Positions 1-17,472 are shown, counted from the stretch's first letter. The stretch is DNA of 64,000 bases from Sceloporus undulatus (GCF_019175285.1 NC_056527.1:119587078-119651077); one strand, 5' to 3'. Numbers and translations: made by a program. The notes: generated from the letters alone by a model not told the origin.

Positions 1-221
1 TCCCTCCAAAATGCAGGAGTCAGAAAGGAAGCAGAAACACACACTCACATGTGGACTCCCATCTTTTAATACCTTGTTATTAAACCTGGGTGAAAACCCA
101 ACAACAGAATGGCTCCCGCAACAGGCGCAATTCACAACAACAGTAACTATAATATTACACAAAGAGGGTTCTGCTGCCAAACGGTACGGCCTTCCCTCCA
201 CAGATCAGACCGGCTCCTTCT

Positions 222-5542
<5,321 letters not shown>

Positions 5543-5550
<8 letters not shown>

Positions 5551-5900
5551 CTTGGATCCGCGCTGTCGCAAAAACGCCGAGCCACGCCGGGGGGAGGGAG
5601 GCGCGCTTTACGGCGCCCTAGAGCTAGGAAAAGTGTAGAGGTGGGCGAAGGAAGAACGCTGCTCTCGCTGTGATTCGCTCCCTCTGCGCATGCCCGATAC
5701 GGGTCTAAGCCTCAGCCTCGAGGCCCTTCTCAAAGGCGCCGGCTCCTTTGGGCCGTTAAGCAAAAGAAGCCGCTGCGTGTCTCTTCACTTTCATGTCTCT
5801 ATAGTTCACGTTCCGTGGTCACCTGACCGGCTCCCCTCTCGCTTCCTCCTCGGAGTCCTAGAGCGGCTCCACTGTCGCCTGGGGCGGGACTTCCTACTTC
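5543..5900 (-). promoter_or_regulatory. PSMB6: PSMB6 CpG-rich promoter with YY1-like start motif
   Basis: The stretch upstream of the PSMB6 start codon is rich in CG dinucleotides, while nearby introns are not. The start codon is embedded in AAGATGGCGGC (5543-5553 on the minus strand), the YY1-type element common at TATA-less housekeeping starts. No TATA box is visible. The exact transcription start cannot be read from sequence. Confidence 0.55.
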
Positions 5901-6174
5901 CGCCCGTCCGCGGGAAGCAAGGGAATCATTGGGGCTTTTCTGTGGAGTGGCGGCAGAGGCTGGTTGTTGTTGTTATTCTTCAAGCGCGCCCTGCAGTGTA
6001 GGGCGGGGCTGATCGCGACAGGGCTGATGGGAGCCGTAGTCCAAGACCTTCTCCTGGGCTGGGAGCAGTGGCGCTGGCCCCCTTTGCCCAGAGGGGTTTC
6101 GCCGCCTTCGCTTGGCCTGAAGCCGGGAGAGCGCTGCCCCCCCCAACGCCCCTCAGGGCAAGGCTTGCTCTCTG

Positions 6175-6300
6175 AGGCTGAGAGAGTGTGACTTGCCCAA
6201 GGTCGCCCTGCGAATGGCTTCCGTGGCTGAGCAGGGATTCGAACCCTGGACTTCTGAGTCACAGCCAAGGCTGGAGCCACATAGAAAGCGGAGGAAGTCT
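6175..6300 (-). mobile_element. tRNA-like SINE fragment
   Basis: Contains 'gagagagtgtgacttgccca', 'aaggtcgccc' and 'gggattcgaaccctgg' (a B-box), the reverse orientation of the SINE best seen at 56,040-56,310. Confidence 0.6.
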
Positions 6301-8128
6301 GGTTGTTGGTGGGCAGCTCCTTCCGCAAGGGCCAGCCTCGGGGGCTGCCCACTTCCAAGGCCCTCTCTGCCAGAGCCAAGCGCTGACCCAGAGGCAAACT
6401 GCGCCGGACCTCAGCTGCAGCCAGCCTCTCTGCAAACCCCTGGGCATCATCGTGCCTCCTCAGGAGCCAGCCCCACTGGCTGCACAAGATGGTTGCCCAG
6501 CGCAAGGCCCTGCGCCTGCTCTTGGGGGCCGAGGGGGTGCTGCCCTGGCCTTTCCCCCCTTTCAGCTCTGGCACCACTGTCAGGGGCAAAGAAATGTACT
6601 GTCTAAACAGTAAGGCACTGTTTACACAATAACAATCATCATAATGACAAGGCACAACATTAACAGCCATGGCAGACAGCTTCAGCACGTAGAGAAAAGC
6701 CTGGAATGGAATGGAATGGGAGAAATACAGGGCAGTGGAAAGGGAGAAGAGAGAAAGAGGCCAGGGCTGCCTCAGGGAAAAGGAGAAGAAGATAAGAAAC
6801 TGAAACCGCTGCAAGCGCAGATGTATGAGTTCTTGCTGTTTGCAACACAGTAACAGAAGCCTGTGTCCACTGCTCAGGGCACAGACTTTGGAGGACAAAT
6901 CCCCTCTGTGCCATTCATTGCATGCAATAAAAGCCATCCGTTGAACCAAATTTGGGCTGGAACTCTGTTTTTTGACCTTAACACCACTGCCAGGAAAGTG
7001 TGTGTATGGATGCTGGAGCTGTTGCTTCTGGCCCAGTGGATGATAGAAACCGTCAGGAGGGGCATCGGAGGCACACCACTTCCTTGCCCTAAATCTGTTG
7101 GCACCCGCCATCTCTGCCCTTCCTCTTGGCTTTTTGGTGAACTGGGGGCTGGGCTACATTGCTCTTGGGGCTGCCTTCCAGCTCTTCTAGGATTCTAAGC
7201 ATCTTTGCCTTGCGCCTCCTGTGAGCCTTGGTCCAGCCTTTCTCTTCCTCCCCAATGCTGCTCTTCCTGAGGTTTGCCTCCTTGCCAGCTGCCTACCTGC
7301 CTGGAGCGCCTCCAAAACAATCCCCAGGCCCCCAATACCCAGCAGCCCTACTCAGATTAGGGCTTATGCTGAGGACCAACTGGGTCAAAATCCCAGTCTC
7401 ACATCTGTTTCCCAGCCCCTGGTCACTGGCCTCTTTCTTGCATTTTCTGGAGCTTGTTAAAATGTTGTGAGTCCAGATTGCCACCAACATTGTCATCCTT
7501 TGTGGCCCATGGTCCTTAGAAGTGATGTGTGTGTGCGACTCTTCCATGCATGTAGGATTCACATGTGCATGAACCCTAATCTCTTCACACCTGGCCCTAT
7601 GGCAGTATTTCTGAGACTGATGAAATGGATGGAGATTACAGTTCCCTTATATATGCCTTTAATTGTCTCCCCACAGAAAGCCACCACTCCATTTTTTTCA
7701 CAGGGGACTCATAAACATTGCAAGCCCAGCTTTCTTTTGAAGGAGAAAACATCTGCTAAGAACAGCAGCGCCCTGGAAATTGGAAAATGCCCGAACAAGT
7801 GGCCAGGAGAAGGAGAAGCAGAGTCAGTTTACTTCTTTTTATCTCTGTAAAAATGATGCCATTCTCCCAAATGTTGGAATTGAACAGGGAACCTTGCAGC
7901 TGCTGCCCTGCAATGAAGTAATTGTCTATCTCTTCTAGGACAGAAGTGGGCCTGTCACTCCTGAGAGTCAAGAGCTGGTCACTCCACAGTCCCCTCATCA
8001 GTCTCGGGCCTGGGATGCTCCTCCAGAGTGAGTCCCCTGAGCTGAACCTGCAAAGGAAGGGATGTGCCTGGCTTTGCTCCATTGGAAAGAATGCCATTTG
8101 ACCAACGCAAAGAGCCGTTCTGCCGGGT
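6301..8128. other. PSMB6-GLTPD2 intergenic DNA, no gene seen
   Basis: No open frame with family similarity and no clear exon signals. It lies between the PSMB6 promoter and the GLTPD2 stop codon. Confidence 0.5.
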
Positions 8129-11100
8129 TCAAGGCAGATCCAGCATCCCATGGGTGGCATACACCTCATGGGTGACATTGTAGACCCGGGCGATGCTCTG
8201 GACGGTGGCCAGGAGGACAGCCTTGGCCAAGTGCTCCTCCTCGGCACAGATAACATGGTAAAGCTCCCGGCGGGAGGGCAGGGCCAGGAAGGCCAGAGCG
8301 GCCGCCTGCCGTACCCACCAGCTGTGATAAGGGGCCAGGGCCTCCCGGTAGGCATCCGCGCACATCTGGGAAGGGTCCCCGCTTGCCTCTTCGCTGGCCC
8401 CCAGTTTGTGCAGGAAGAGCTGGAGCCACTTCAAGGCCCGGTGGAGGCGCAGCAGGGTCCGGCAGCCAGAGGGAGTCCGGCTGGGTGGCAGGGAGTGGAA
8501 GCCCACCAGCCCCCTGGACAGCTCATAGCCCACCATGCCCTGGAGGGTGCGGTAGTGGGGCCCGTGCCGGCCCTGCAGGTGTTTCTCCATGATGGAGATC
8601 TTGCTCTGAGTCTCCCCGGAAATCAAGCCAAAGGCCGCCCCAAGCGAGTCCATGAACCTGCAAAGGAGTAGAGGGGCGCAGGGTCAGGCCTGCTGGACAG
8701 AGGTCTGCAGGGAGGCCACAAATGCTTCTGAAGCAGGAATCTTAAACAGCCAGGAAACCCACTTGGGTCACTTGTGTCCAACAACTTTTGTTGTTGTTTG
8801 TTGTGTGCCTACAAGTTATTTCTGACTTGTGGCGACCTTATGGCAAACTTAGGGTTTCTTGGCAAGAGGAGGTTTGCCATTGCCTTCCCTTGGGGCTGAG
8901 AGAGTGTGACTCACTCAAGGTCTCCCAGTGGGTTTCATGGCTGAGCTGGGATTTGAACCTTCGTCTCCAGAGTCATAGTTCAACATGCAAACCACTACAC
9001 CATCTAATGGCTCTCATCTAACAACCTGGGCCCTACTAAAGAGCATACAATGGCAGAATGCAGAGCACATATTGATGCACATCACATTTCACATTGCAAT
9101 TATGCAGTGTTGTGTCACGATGTGAGTTTAGAAGTGATTTGCTTATCTTATGCCACTGGTATCCAGCATTGTTGTTTTTAACTGCCATCAACTCAACTTT
9201 TGTTTATCCTCATCCAGAGGGTGAGAAGGGCAGGCCAGCTCCATTGGGCCTGGCCTAAAGGAAGAAGGAGAGCCCTCCCTCTGGTCCATCTGCCTTGGTC
9301 CAGGCTCAGGGCAAGAGTTGATCTGCTGGACTTTCCCCACTGACATTCCCTTCTCCTTTGGTGCCTTGTCTTTTTAGATTGTAAGCCTGAGGGCAAGGAA
9401 ATGTCTAGCTAACAATTTGTAAGCCATATAAATATTCTAAATAAATAAACCCTAATCTGCCCCAATTAAGTGGGGTTTTTTCGTAAACCAAAAAGGACTG
9501 GGGGAAACTCTGCCATGGTCCATGTGAGTCGCAGTGAATTGGAGGTACGGAGGGGGTGAGGTTCACAGCGCCTCCCCCACAAAGGCCTCTATGCACCCAA
9601 GAGGCTGCATGATTCCCACCCGTGGCCTGAGCTCTTCACGGCGGTGACTGCAATACACTACTCAGAGGCAGTGCAACTTCTGTAAGCAGAAATAAAGGTC
9701 ACTGAATGGACAAACACCTTGCCTTTGTGTGTGTGTGTGGGGGGGGGGGGGGCAGGCAGCATCTGGAACACCAGCTACTCTTGCCGTTTGCCGTCTCAGG
9801 AGTTTATAAGCCAGTGGGAGAGCCATGAGCGAGGAGTCCTGGTGTGCCAGATGTGCTTCAGAGGCCATGGGTCTCTCTCACTCACCTGATCAGCTCTTTC
9901 CAGCCCTGGAGGTATTCCCAGAGGAGGACTTCCCCGCTGGGAGTGATGCTAGCCGTGAAGGCTCTCAGCATGTCCTGGATGCGAAACCCGGTGGTGCCCT
10001 GGGAGGTCGGGGTGCAAACGGTCTGCAAGGAGGGGGCTTCCTGAACCTTTGTGGAGGCATCTTGTGCCTTTGTGGAGGGCAGCACAGGCAGCAGCAGCAG
10101 CAGCTAAGGGGAGAGGAGGAGAAGCAAGGAGTGACCGGTCTGTGCAGACTGAGCCAGGGCTGAAGTTATTAGGAGGTAGCCCTCCCAATTCCCCTTTGTT
10201 CCCTCCCTCTCCTTAATCCAGCTTCAGTGGCAATCACACTCCCAGGGCCCTTTCTCCCTCTGCAGCAACAGCAGAATTATGCCTCTGATTTTAACCACCA
10301 TGGCTCCATGCTATGGAGTCCTGGGATTTGTAGTTGTCCTCTCTTAGTTCACCATTGTTCCTCATGCATAAAGTTTGCCATCTTGACCAAATCCATTTGA
10401 AAAGAGAAAAAGAATGAAATCCAGGCTGCAACCACACTGGAGAAATAGCCTGGTTTAGCAGCGCTTTAACACTTTCTGGCTCAAGGCTGTGGAATTCTGG
10501 GAGCTGGAGTATGTTGTGGGGTCCAGAGCAGACCAGCCCAGAACAAACTCCAGTTCCCAGAATTCCATAGCCTTGAGACAAGATGCTGAAAAGTGGTGCC
10601 AAACAGGGTTATTTCTCCAATGCGGATGCAGCCTTAAATTGATGGAGTTTAAAGTGCAAGCGTTGTTTGTGCTCCAGCAATTCAGCTGATGAAAGAGGAG
10701 AGGAAAAACCCTGCCCTTCCCAGTCAGCTCAGGCAAAAGCAACGGCTGCAGCCTCTCTTAGTTCCATATTATTCCTCGTGAGTAAAGCTTGCCATCTTGA
10801 CCACTCTGGTGTTGCTTGGCCACCTGAGCCCCAGCTTTCCTCTAAGAAGTGTTGGAGTGTAGTGTTGAAACATGAGCCTCTTACCTTCTCCTTGCCTTCT
10901 TGGCTGGGCGACAGTGGTCTCTCCCCAGACCCATGGCAAGGCCGTCCCCCCCCAGACGCAGGTGGACAGAGGGAGCTCTGCTGTGGGGCAGGGAAGGGAA
11001 GGTGGTCAGGGTCCCCAGGCCAAGCAGGTTGGACAGGAACCCCCCCCCCCCCCCCCCAGCAAAAGAAAACAAAACAGAATAATCTGGATGATGCCTTTTT

Positions 11101-11784
11101 TCCTGCAGCCTCCCCCCCCCCATGAACACTTCAAACAAAAATGAACAACATTGGTTTTTTTAATAGTTTCCTTTAGGCCCCCGCCCCACGCAGGTAGCCC
11201 CATGCCTTGGCCCCACTGAAGCGTCATCAATGAGGCTGCTGGACCTTACTCCACGCCACTCAGGGCTTATGAGGAACCTGCCATCCTAAAGGAGGGTGCC
11301 AGCTTCTGGGCCACACAGGACTCCATCAGACACGAGGAGCTATTTGGCTTAATGTCCCAATAAGAAGGGTGAGGGGCTCCCCATAGGAAGGGTTGCCTCT
11401 GCCTGAAGGAGCCCTATGTGGCCCTGAAGCTGCCCTTGTCCAGTGATGGCAGTGAAGGTGGGCTCAGGCCCTGGAGGGCGGCTGATGGAGGGCTGAGGGG
11501 CTTTGGCACATTTCCACATGGTGTACATATGTGAGGAAGGGTCATGGGGGAATGCCCCTGGTGCTGATGTGTGTGCCCTTATGCATGACATGTACAAGGA
11601 AGAACACCTCCACCCCTGACCCCAAACCACACAACTTACGGAGGCGCAGACTGGAGAAGGAAAGGAAGAGGAGGAAGACCCCCAACGGAAGGAGGAAGAG
11701 CAGGTGGCAGCAGAGGCGTGGAGGAGCCCGCCCAGGAGCACCCATGCCCACCCGCTTGTCCGCACCCGGGGCTTTGGTCGCCAT
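8129..11784 (-). CDS. GLTPD2: Glycolipid transfer protein domain-containing 2
   Basis: GLTP-fold protein expected to bind ceramide-type glycolipids. Two exons are secure: 9886-10103 and 8129-8657, joined in phase at ELIR/FMDSLG. The last exon carries the GLTP core: FMDSLG with the binding Asp, an ISIMEKHL helix, LHRALKWLQLFL, the YHSWWVRQAAALAF block with the conserved His, and a C-terminus ending MLDLP. The stop is at 8129-8131. The exon at 9886-10103 opens with a CTG run (Leu-rich) and ends EYLQGWKELIR. The first exon is probably 11,636-11,784: its ATG frame gives a basic N-terminus and a strong hydrophobic helix (HLLFLLPLGVFLLFL) ending at a GTAAGT donor. That donor leaves phase 1 while the next acceptor needs phase 0, so either a small exon is missing, another donor is used, or the sequence has an indel. 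The position next to PSMB6 matches human synteny. Confidence 0.88.
8790..9020 (-). mobile_element. tRNA-like SINE, near full length
   Basis: Read on the minus strand: a tRNA-like head (A-box region and B-box 'ggttcaaatcc'), a 'gagtcacactctctcagcc' body, and a tail 'ggtcgccacaagtcagaaat' ending in (caa)n. It lies in the GLTPD2 intron. Confidence 0.75.
9205..9455 (+). mobile_element. L2 LINE 3' UTR fragment
   Basis: Carries the L2 signature 'ctttttagattgtaagcctgaggg' and ends in an AATAAATAAA tail. It lies in the GLTPD2 intron. Confidence 0.65.
9727..9753. repeat. (GT)n followed by a G run
   Basis: A GT dinucleotide run grades into a 13-base G run in the GLTPD2 intron. Long G runs like this coincide with frame slips elsewhere in the assembly. 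Confidence 0.8.
10432..10636. mobile_element. Palindromic MITE, copy 2
   Basis: Same foldback family as 5,152-5,371: it starts GGCTGCAACCACACTGGAG and ends with CCAATGCGGATGCAGCC. Both arms contain the 'gaattctggga' block and its complement. Confidence 0.75.
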
Positions 11785-12149
11785 CAGGGCCCGGCCCCTT
11801 GCACCCTGACCCGACCCAGGAGGCTCTGCTCAACTGGGAGATAAGGAGCCCTTATCAGGGACACAGGAGGGAGGGAGGGAAGGACAGAGAGGCTTCCTCT
11901 GCATGCGTGTGCGTGTGTGTGTGCATGTATAAAGAATTGGGGGAAGGGGTCTCTGCTGCAAGAGCATCCCCACCTAAACCCCCTTTGGGAGGTCCAAACA
12001 TGGGTCTGTGTCATTCTGCATGGAGAGATCTTCCTAGTATTCACATTAAAAGAACACAAAGCGATTATAAAGTGAACTGCTTTGTAGTTACTTTGAGTTG
12101 GGAAGATCTCTCCAACAGAGAAAAAGCAGCCCTCAATCTCAGTAGGTCA

Positions 12150-12335
12150 GAGTCAAGCCGCGGTCACCAAAAAACGTGGCTGTAGGGCCAAGTTTTAGCT
12201 TGGCACTGGAATGATGCCAATGTCTGTGCCAAGCAGGCCTCCAAGGCGAGGGCATTGCACAGCCAGGGCACCACAGCAAAGAAGCCCCTGTATAATGTAT
12301 TTCCTCCACTTCTGGGACACAGGGGAGGCTAGTGT
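12150..12335 (-). mobile_element. L2 LINE fragment
   Basis: 'ggcattgcacagccagggcaccacagcaaagaagcc' matches in style the NALP / FSMQ region of the better preserved L2 at 22,240. Short and degraded. Confidence 0.45.
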
Positions 12336-14368
12336 TGCAAAGAACAGACTGCCTCTGAGCTTGTGCAGAGTGTGTTAGCATGGCAGATTACCAGAGTGGA
12401 ATGGACTGGGTTGAGGCCTCTTTGCCCTTCAATGCCTTTCAGGTGCCACAGAGCTGCTGCAGAGTGTATGGAATTGCTAGAAATAACATGTACTCTGAAC
12501 ATGTTCAGAGTACCTTTCCTTCCGGTGCTGGTGGTGTGTGACTTCTTTGTGGTGACCCAGCCCAGAAGGAGGGCAGTCTAAGCCCCAGTACCCATATCTG
12601 GCTGATTAAAGGTTTCTATCCTGGATGAAGGACCCCAGAGGGGAGCCCTGACAGCCCCCTTGTTCCCCATCCAGTGGAGGCAGAAGAGGAGGAGGAAAAC
12701 TTCCACAGCTTTCTTTCTCTCTGCCTTTAGCCAATTTGCAACCCCCCAAAAGACAGACTTGTCATTGGCCTGCACCTCCCATTGCCCTCACCCCATTTGG
12801 GCAGAACTTGGGGCAACCTTGTGCAAAGCAAGTAGAGTGACCGCCCTCCCCTCCCTCTGGGTCCCTTCTTTGTGTGACAAGGGATGGCTGTAGGTGAGGA
12901 AGTTAATGATTGACTGGCCAGAGGGACCTTTGGCCCCAGAGAAAGACTCTGGCCCTGGTGGGGGGGCAGGAGTGGGGAACATGCCACCCTTTAGATGCCC
13001 CTGGACTGCAGCTCCCAGCAGATTACTTGACAGCATAGCCAACAGACTGAGGAAGGATGGGAGGTGCAGTCCAACCAGAGACAGACAGGCATGAAGCTGA
13101 GGACAGTTTTAAGGGGAGGGGGTTCCCTGGAGGGAAAGCAGGGCCTGGGGGCTCTTCTGCCTTCTGGGGTCGGTGGCCTTGCCCAGCAGAGGCAACGAGA
13201 GGCACCTGCATTTGCCAAGGCAGCAGCAAGCGAGTGGTTGGGTGGCCAAGGCTGGCGCTATGAGAGAACTGCAGTTTCTCGGAGTGGCCACTCCAAGGCT
13301 CACCTTCTCCCTGAGGTGGCCAGATTCTGCCCCTGGACCCACATGGGTTTCTCCCTGTTGTTGTGGGCATCCAGGTTGACTCTAACTTTTGGCAGCCCTT
13401 CAAGGGGTGAGACTTCTCCATAATGGCTTTGCCATCATGGCTCCCTCTGGGCTGAGAGAGTGTAGTCTGCCCATGGTCATCTAGTGGTCTCTTACACCAG
13501 AGGACTGGAATGCAGCTGGCGTGATGCCTCTTTGCCCAAAACTGACCCAGGAAACAGCTGTCCTCTTTGTGTGACTTTTGCTCATTTGCTGGGGAGGAAG
13601 AGGCCTAAAGAAGAGCCATGTAGGAACGGACCAAAGAAGGCCACCCCAGCCTAGGATTCTGCCCTCCCATCTTCCCATGGCCAAGCCATTGCCCCCAAGG
13701 GGAGCCCCACATGCAGGACAGGGGGCATCAGCACCCTTTGTCCCATGCTCTGACACTCAGAGGCACACTCGGACTGGGATACATGCGCATAGCATCCTCT
13801 TCCATACATTCCTCCTATCCCCTTTTCAAAGCCATTCAGGTTGGCAGCTGATACTATCTATTGTGGCAGTGAGTTCCACAGTTCAACAGCCCACTTAAAT
13901 ATGCTCCCTTCTACCTCTGGCCTCTGAAAAGCAACCTCCCAAGGCCCCTTCCAAGTCCCTTCTCTAAAACTTTATGTAGCCTTTTGGCTGAAAAGGGCTG
14001 CCACCTTTGCCTTAAAGTGGGCACTGATGGCAGCCCTCTTCTTTGGATGCATGGAGTGTGAGGTGGCATTTGTAGGTGTATCTGCACATGGGGGGGGTTG
14101 GGGGGGCTGGATGTGCTCAAGGGAAAGCAAAGTGTGGCTTTTTTTAGCCTTACGGAGCTCTGGGGCTCTTTTGTTTTGAATGCCTCTTTTTATCTCTCTC
14201 CTTTGCATCAGAGCCTCTTCCTCCTCCTCCTCCTTCTCCTCTCAAGGTTATTTCTTCACATTATCTATTCCTGACCCAAAAATACAAGTTCTCTTTTCTC
14301 TGATTGGCTCAAAATCCAAAACCAATAATCCGATTATGGCTCCTTCTTCCAAGGAGAGATGCAAATCA
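12336..14368. other. GLTPD2-VMO1 intergenic DNA
   Basis: No gene recognised. It contains a SINE fragment near 13,365-13,500 and repeat-like sequence near 13,840-13,920. Confidence 0.45.
13365..13500 (-). mobile_element. tRNA-like SINE fragment
   Basis: 'gttgactctaacttttggcagcccttcaaggggtga', 'ggctttgccatcatggctccctctgggctgagagagtgtag' and 'tctgcccatggtcatctagtgg' follow the tail-to-body order of the SINE family in reverse orientation. Confidence 0.55.
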
Positions 14369-14468
14369 GGGGCTCAGTCTAGGAAAAGGTGTGAGTGTGT
14401 GTCTGTGTGCGTGTGATGTTTTTGCAGGTGAGGCGGGTTGCAACATCCCTTGTAGGAGGAACAGCTTG
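14369..14468 (+). repeat. 100-bp segment duplicated at 55,682-55,781
   Basis: Aligns without gaps to 55,682-55,781 with one difference (cgtgtgatg here, catgtgatg there). This copy lies 250 bp upstream of VMO1; the other ends exactly at a 100-N gap. Confidence 0.95.
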
Positions 14469-14665
14469 GCTGGTTGGACTTGCCAACAAAATGCCCATTT
14501 GTGCCCTTTTTCCGGCCAACGGGGCAGATTAGAGGGCGGTCCGCTTTCCTGGACCCTTTTATTCTAAACTAATACCAACTGGCCAAACCTGCCCCGGTGT
14601 TGTGCCAGCACAGATGGGTGGGTGCTATGGGTGAGCGCCTGTGGGTCAGGTTCCTGGGCATGGGG

Positions 14666-14672
14666 TATAAAT
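14666..14672 (+). promoter_or_regulatory. VMO1: TATA box of VMO1
   Basis: TATAAAT about 50 bp upstream of the VMO1 start codon, in a GGGGTATAAATCTGG context. Suits a tissue-restricted secretory gene. Confidence 0.7.
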
Positions 14673-14721
14673 CTGGCCACAGCTTAGAGCCTTTGGCATT
14701 ACGTGGCTACTGGCGGCCGCA

Positions 14722-15533
14722 ATGGGCATGTTGGGGTGCAGAAGCCTGGCCTTTGTGGTGCTCTTGCTCTCGGGGTCCCTGGCAGACAGAAAGGGCACCC
14801 TGGACTACGCCTCCATCATCGGGGTGCCCAACGGGGGCCCTGGGGCATCTGGGCCTGTCAGGAGATGTGCCCCCAAGGGACATACACCACTGGGTTCAGC
14901 ATCAAGGTAACATGACCTCCAGTAGTCTGGGGATCCACCAAGAAGGGTTACAGCCCTGAACCTATCAGAAAGGGGCAGTACCAGGGTGAATAGCGTTTCC
15001 ACCCCGATGTGGTTTGGGGGCTGGACTAGGGCTCCTCTGGGAGAACAGGGTTTGGATCCCTGATCGGCCATGGAAACCCCTGGTTGACAGCGTGCAAGTG
15101 GCACTCTCTCTCAGCCGCAGAGGAAGGCAACAGCTGGCCAAGGAAACCCTGATGGAGGTTCACCTTGGGATCGTCATTAAGTCAGAAGCAATGGAGAGGC
15201 TCAGAACAAGGAGAACAAGAGGGAGGCATCAGGGCACCCAAGGAAACTGGCGTCTAGGGGCATTCTCTTTTCCAGGACTGTGGCCAGGGATTCTGGGATG
15301 GACAGTCTCCAAAGGGACTTTCCTCTGGGAGGAATCCCTTCAGCTAGCCCAGCAGTCCCTTCGTCTGGCCCTGGAGGTAGCCATAGCTGGACCCACACAT
15401 CTGGAGTCCATGGGGGGGGGGTTCCCAAGTGCCCTCTGTGGATAGCCTTGGGGGCTGGGGCTCAAGGGACACTTTTTGGGAAGGAGCCACTAAAGGGGGG
15501 AGGGGTGCCCTTTCTGCAAATCCTCCCTCTGCA

Positions 15534-15577
<44 letters not shown>

Positions 15578-16763
15578 TCAGGTGGAATCCTATCAGGGGG
15601 CTGCCAAAGACGACATGGGGCTGAATGGAGTCCGGCTCCTCTGCACGCGTGGCGGTCATGGAGACAAGCGTGAGGCCCATGCCGTGGAGTCGCAGAGCGG
15701 ACGGTGATCCTTTGGCTCTCTGTGGTTGGGGGTGGGCAGGTGTGGGGTGCATCTCCTGTCCTTTGGCAGACCTGGTTTGTGGTGGGGTCTGCACCATGTG
15801 CGCACATACTCCTGGGCACAGTAAAGTGCAGTTGTCCCCCCCCCATGTCTGGAAGTGGTGCCTCGTGTCTCCCTCATCAGAGGGACAGTGACTGCGGTTT
15901 GGGTTTTAGACCAAACTTTAAAAGACCCCTGTGGGATCAGTCTAAACCCACAGCAGAGTCATCCCCTCACTGACATAAAATCCACCACGGACAGCAGGAC
16001 TAGTGAGAAGGTCTAATGGGGGCTTTGGGGGCCACTGTGCCTTGGGGCAAAAGCTTCCTGTTTGCAGGAGGCAGGGAAAGCTGAAGCAGAAAACCTGAAA
16101 AAGTCTCTGCTCTTGCAGGGCCAAATGTCTGCAAAGTGGGAGCAAACTAGTGGCCACAACTGGCACTGCCAGTCCTTGTGTGGCAGAATGGCCCCCCCTC
16201 CCATTAATTACCTTGCCCACCCACAGCTCCATGGGGCTGGCATCTTTCTCTCTCTTTGCCCAGGTGGGGGCTCTGGTCAGAGGTTGTCTGGTGCCCCCCC
16301 CGGTGGCTACCTGGAGCACTTCTCCCTGCGAGTCCAGCCAGTTCGGAGTGGCCCCCAGGACAAGGTGGGAGCCACCAACATCCACTTCACTTGTTCGGGT
16401 GGGGAGACCCTGGAGGGCCACGGCCTGAGCTGGGGGGAGTATGGGGTGTGGAGCCCCCCCCCGGCGAGAAGGGCCTGTGTGGGGCCCAGAGAAAACAGGG
16501 GCCCCCCCCCCCCCGTGGAACTCTGAGGGATGACTGCCCTCAATGATGCCCGGTTCCTCTGCTGCAGCCGCCGAGATGCCCCACGCCAAACTGGCGTTAT
16601 GAACTCTCACAGCCAAATGGAGCCTCCATACTCAGGTGCAGTCTACCCTTCAGGCCCAGTGGAGAAAGAAGGAGCATCCCCTGCATCCCCAGAGATTTCT
16701 GCTTTGCTCCAAAAACTGTGTGCCCTCCCCATGAGAGACCCTCCCATTCTAATCTGGGAGTAA
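14722..16763 (+). CDS. VMO1: Vitelline membrane outer layer protein 1 homologue, three exons, frame slips in C runs
   Basis: Secreted beta-prism protein of the egg vitelline membrane and, in mammals, of tears and ear. Exons: 14722-14906 (signal peptide SLAFVVLLLSGSLADRKG, then LDYASIIGVPNGGP and WGIWACQEMCPQGTYTTGFS), 15582-15703 (ESYQGAAKDDMGLNGVRLLC, HAVESQSG), and 16264 onward (RWGLWSEVVWC, GGYLEHFSLRV, GATNIHFTCSGGETLEGHGL, LSWGEYGVWS, MTALNDARFLCC). Introns are GT-AG and phases match (AAG/GTG; CG/G TGG). The reading frame slips inside exon 1 at a GGGGGCCCTGG run and in exon 3 at long C runs near 16,294, 16,452 and 16,501. Elsewhere conservation is high, so assembly homopolymer error is likelier than decay, although a recent pseudogene is possible. 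The end is uncertain: the last frame runs on past CC to 16,763, whereas human VMO1 stops two residues after it. Confidence 0.88.
15030..15190 (+). mobile_element. tRNA-like SINE fragment in VMO1 intron 1
   Basis: 'cagggtttggatccctgatcggccatggaaacccctgg' (B-box region), 'cactctctctcagccgcagaggaaggcaac' and a 'gatcgtcattaagtcagaagcaa' tail follow the order of the SINE at 56,040. Confidence 0.7.
15533..15576 (+). repeat. (CTTT)n microsatellite forming the VMO1 exon 2 acceptor tract
   Basis: About eleven CTTT units run directly into the TTCTCAG acceptor of exon 2, so the microsatellite supplies the polypyrimidine tract. Confidence 0.9.
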
Positions 16764-17472
16764 ATGGGCCACAGTGGATGAAGAACGCTTTTATTCCTGG
16801 TCTGTCCAAGACAGAGCCGCCTTTGGCAACAGAGAGGTGGAAAGGGGGCCGAGGCGAGGCGTCTCCAGAGGAGTGTTTGGGGGTCTCTGCGTGGAGGAAG
16901 AGGAGGAGCAGCTCCAATGCCGGATCCCTCGCGGCCTCACAGCCCTTCGCCCTGCCAGGGAAGCCAAAGGGGCAATGGGTCAGCGTATGTGGACAGAAAA
17001 GAGGGCGGCCTCTGCCAACAGCTGAGCAGCTGGATGTTCACCAACAGAACCTTTTTTGGCCAAAGGCATTTGCAGTGTTTGCCCGCAGCTTTAGTCCAGT
17101 TACAGGACTGCAGAAGCTGCATTTATTTAATTTGACCTTTCCCTTGCTGCTCTGCTTGGATGTCATGCTGCAAGGCCTTCTCCATTTCTCCTTCCGCTGC
17201 CCCTCTTTGGCTCTCCCAGCAGGCAGACTCAGCCCCCAAAGAGGATTTCCCCTCAGGCTTTTCCCTGGCTAGGTCCAGAGGGTCTGGGCCCCAAAGCAGA
17301 GCTATCAAATCTGGCGGGGGGGGGCAGTGGAGAGAAGGCTACGGACCCCCCCTCCAACAGTCTGCCTGACTGTCTGCCTCCCCAGATGCTAAGGTCCCCT
17401 TGCTCCAGCGCATCAGGGCTTCCCATCCACTCTGTCCCCCATCCCAGGGGGTTCCCCCAGCCGCCCCCTTAC

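Noticed and set aside
5894-7111. A 405-codon minus-strand frame
   Set aside because: It spans the PSMB6 upstream flank and a SINE fragment; composition is not protein-like and no family match is visible.
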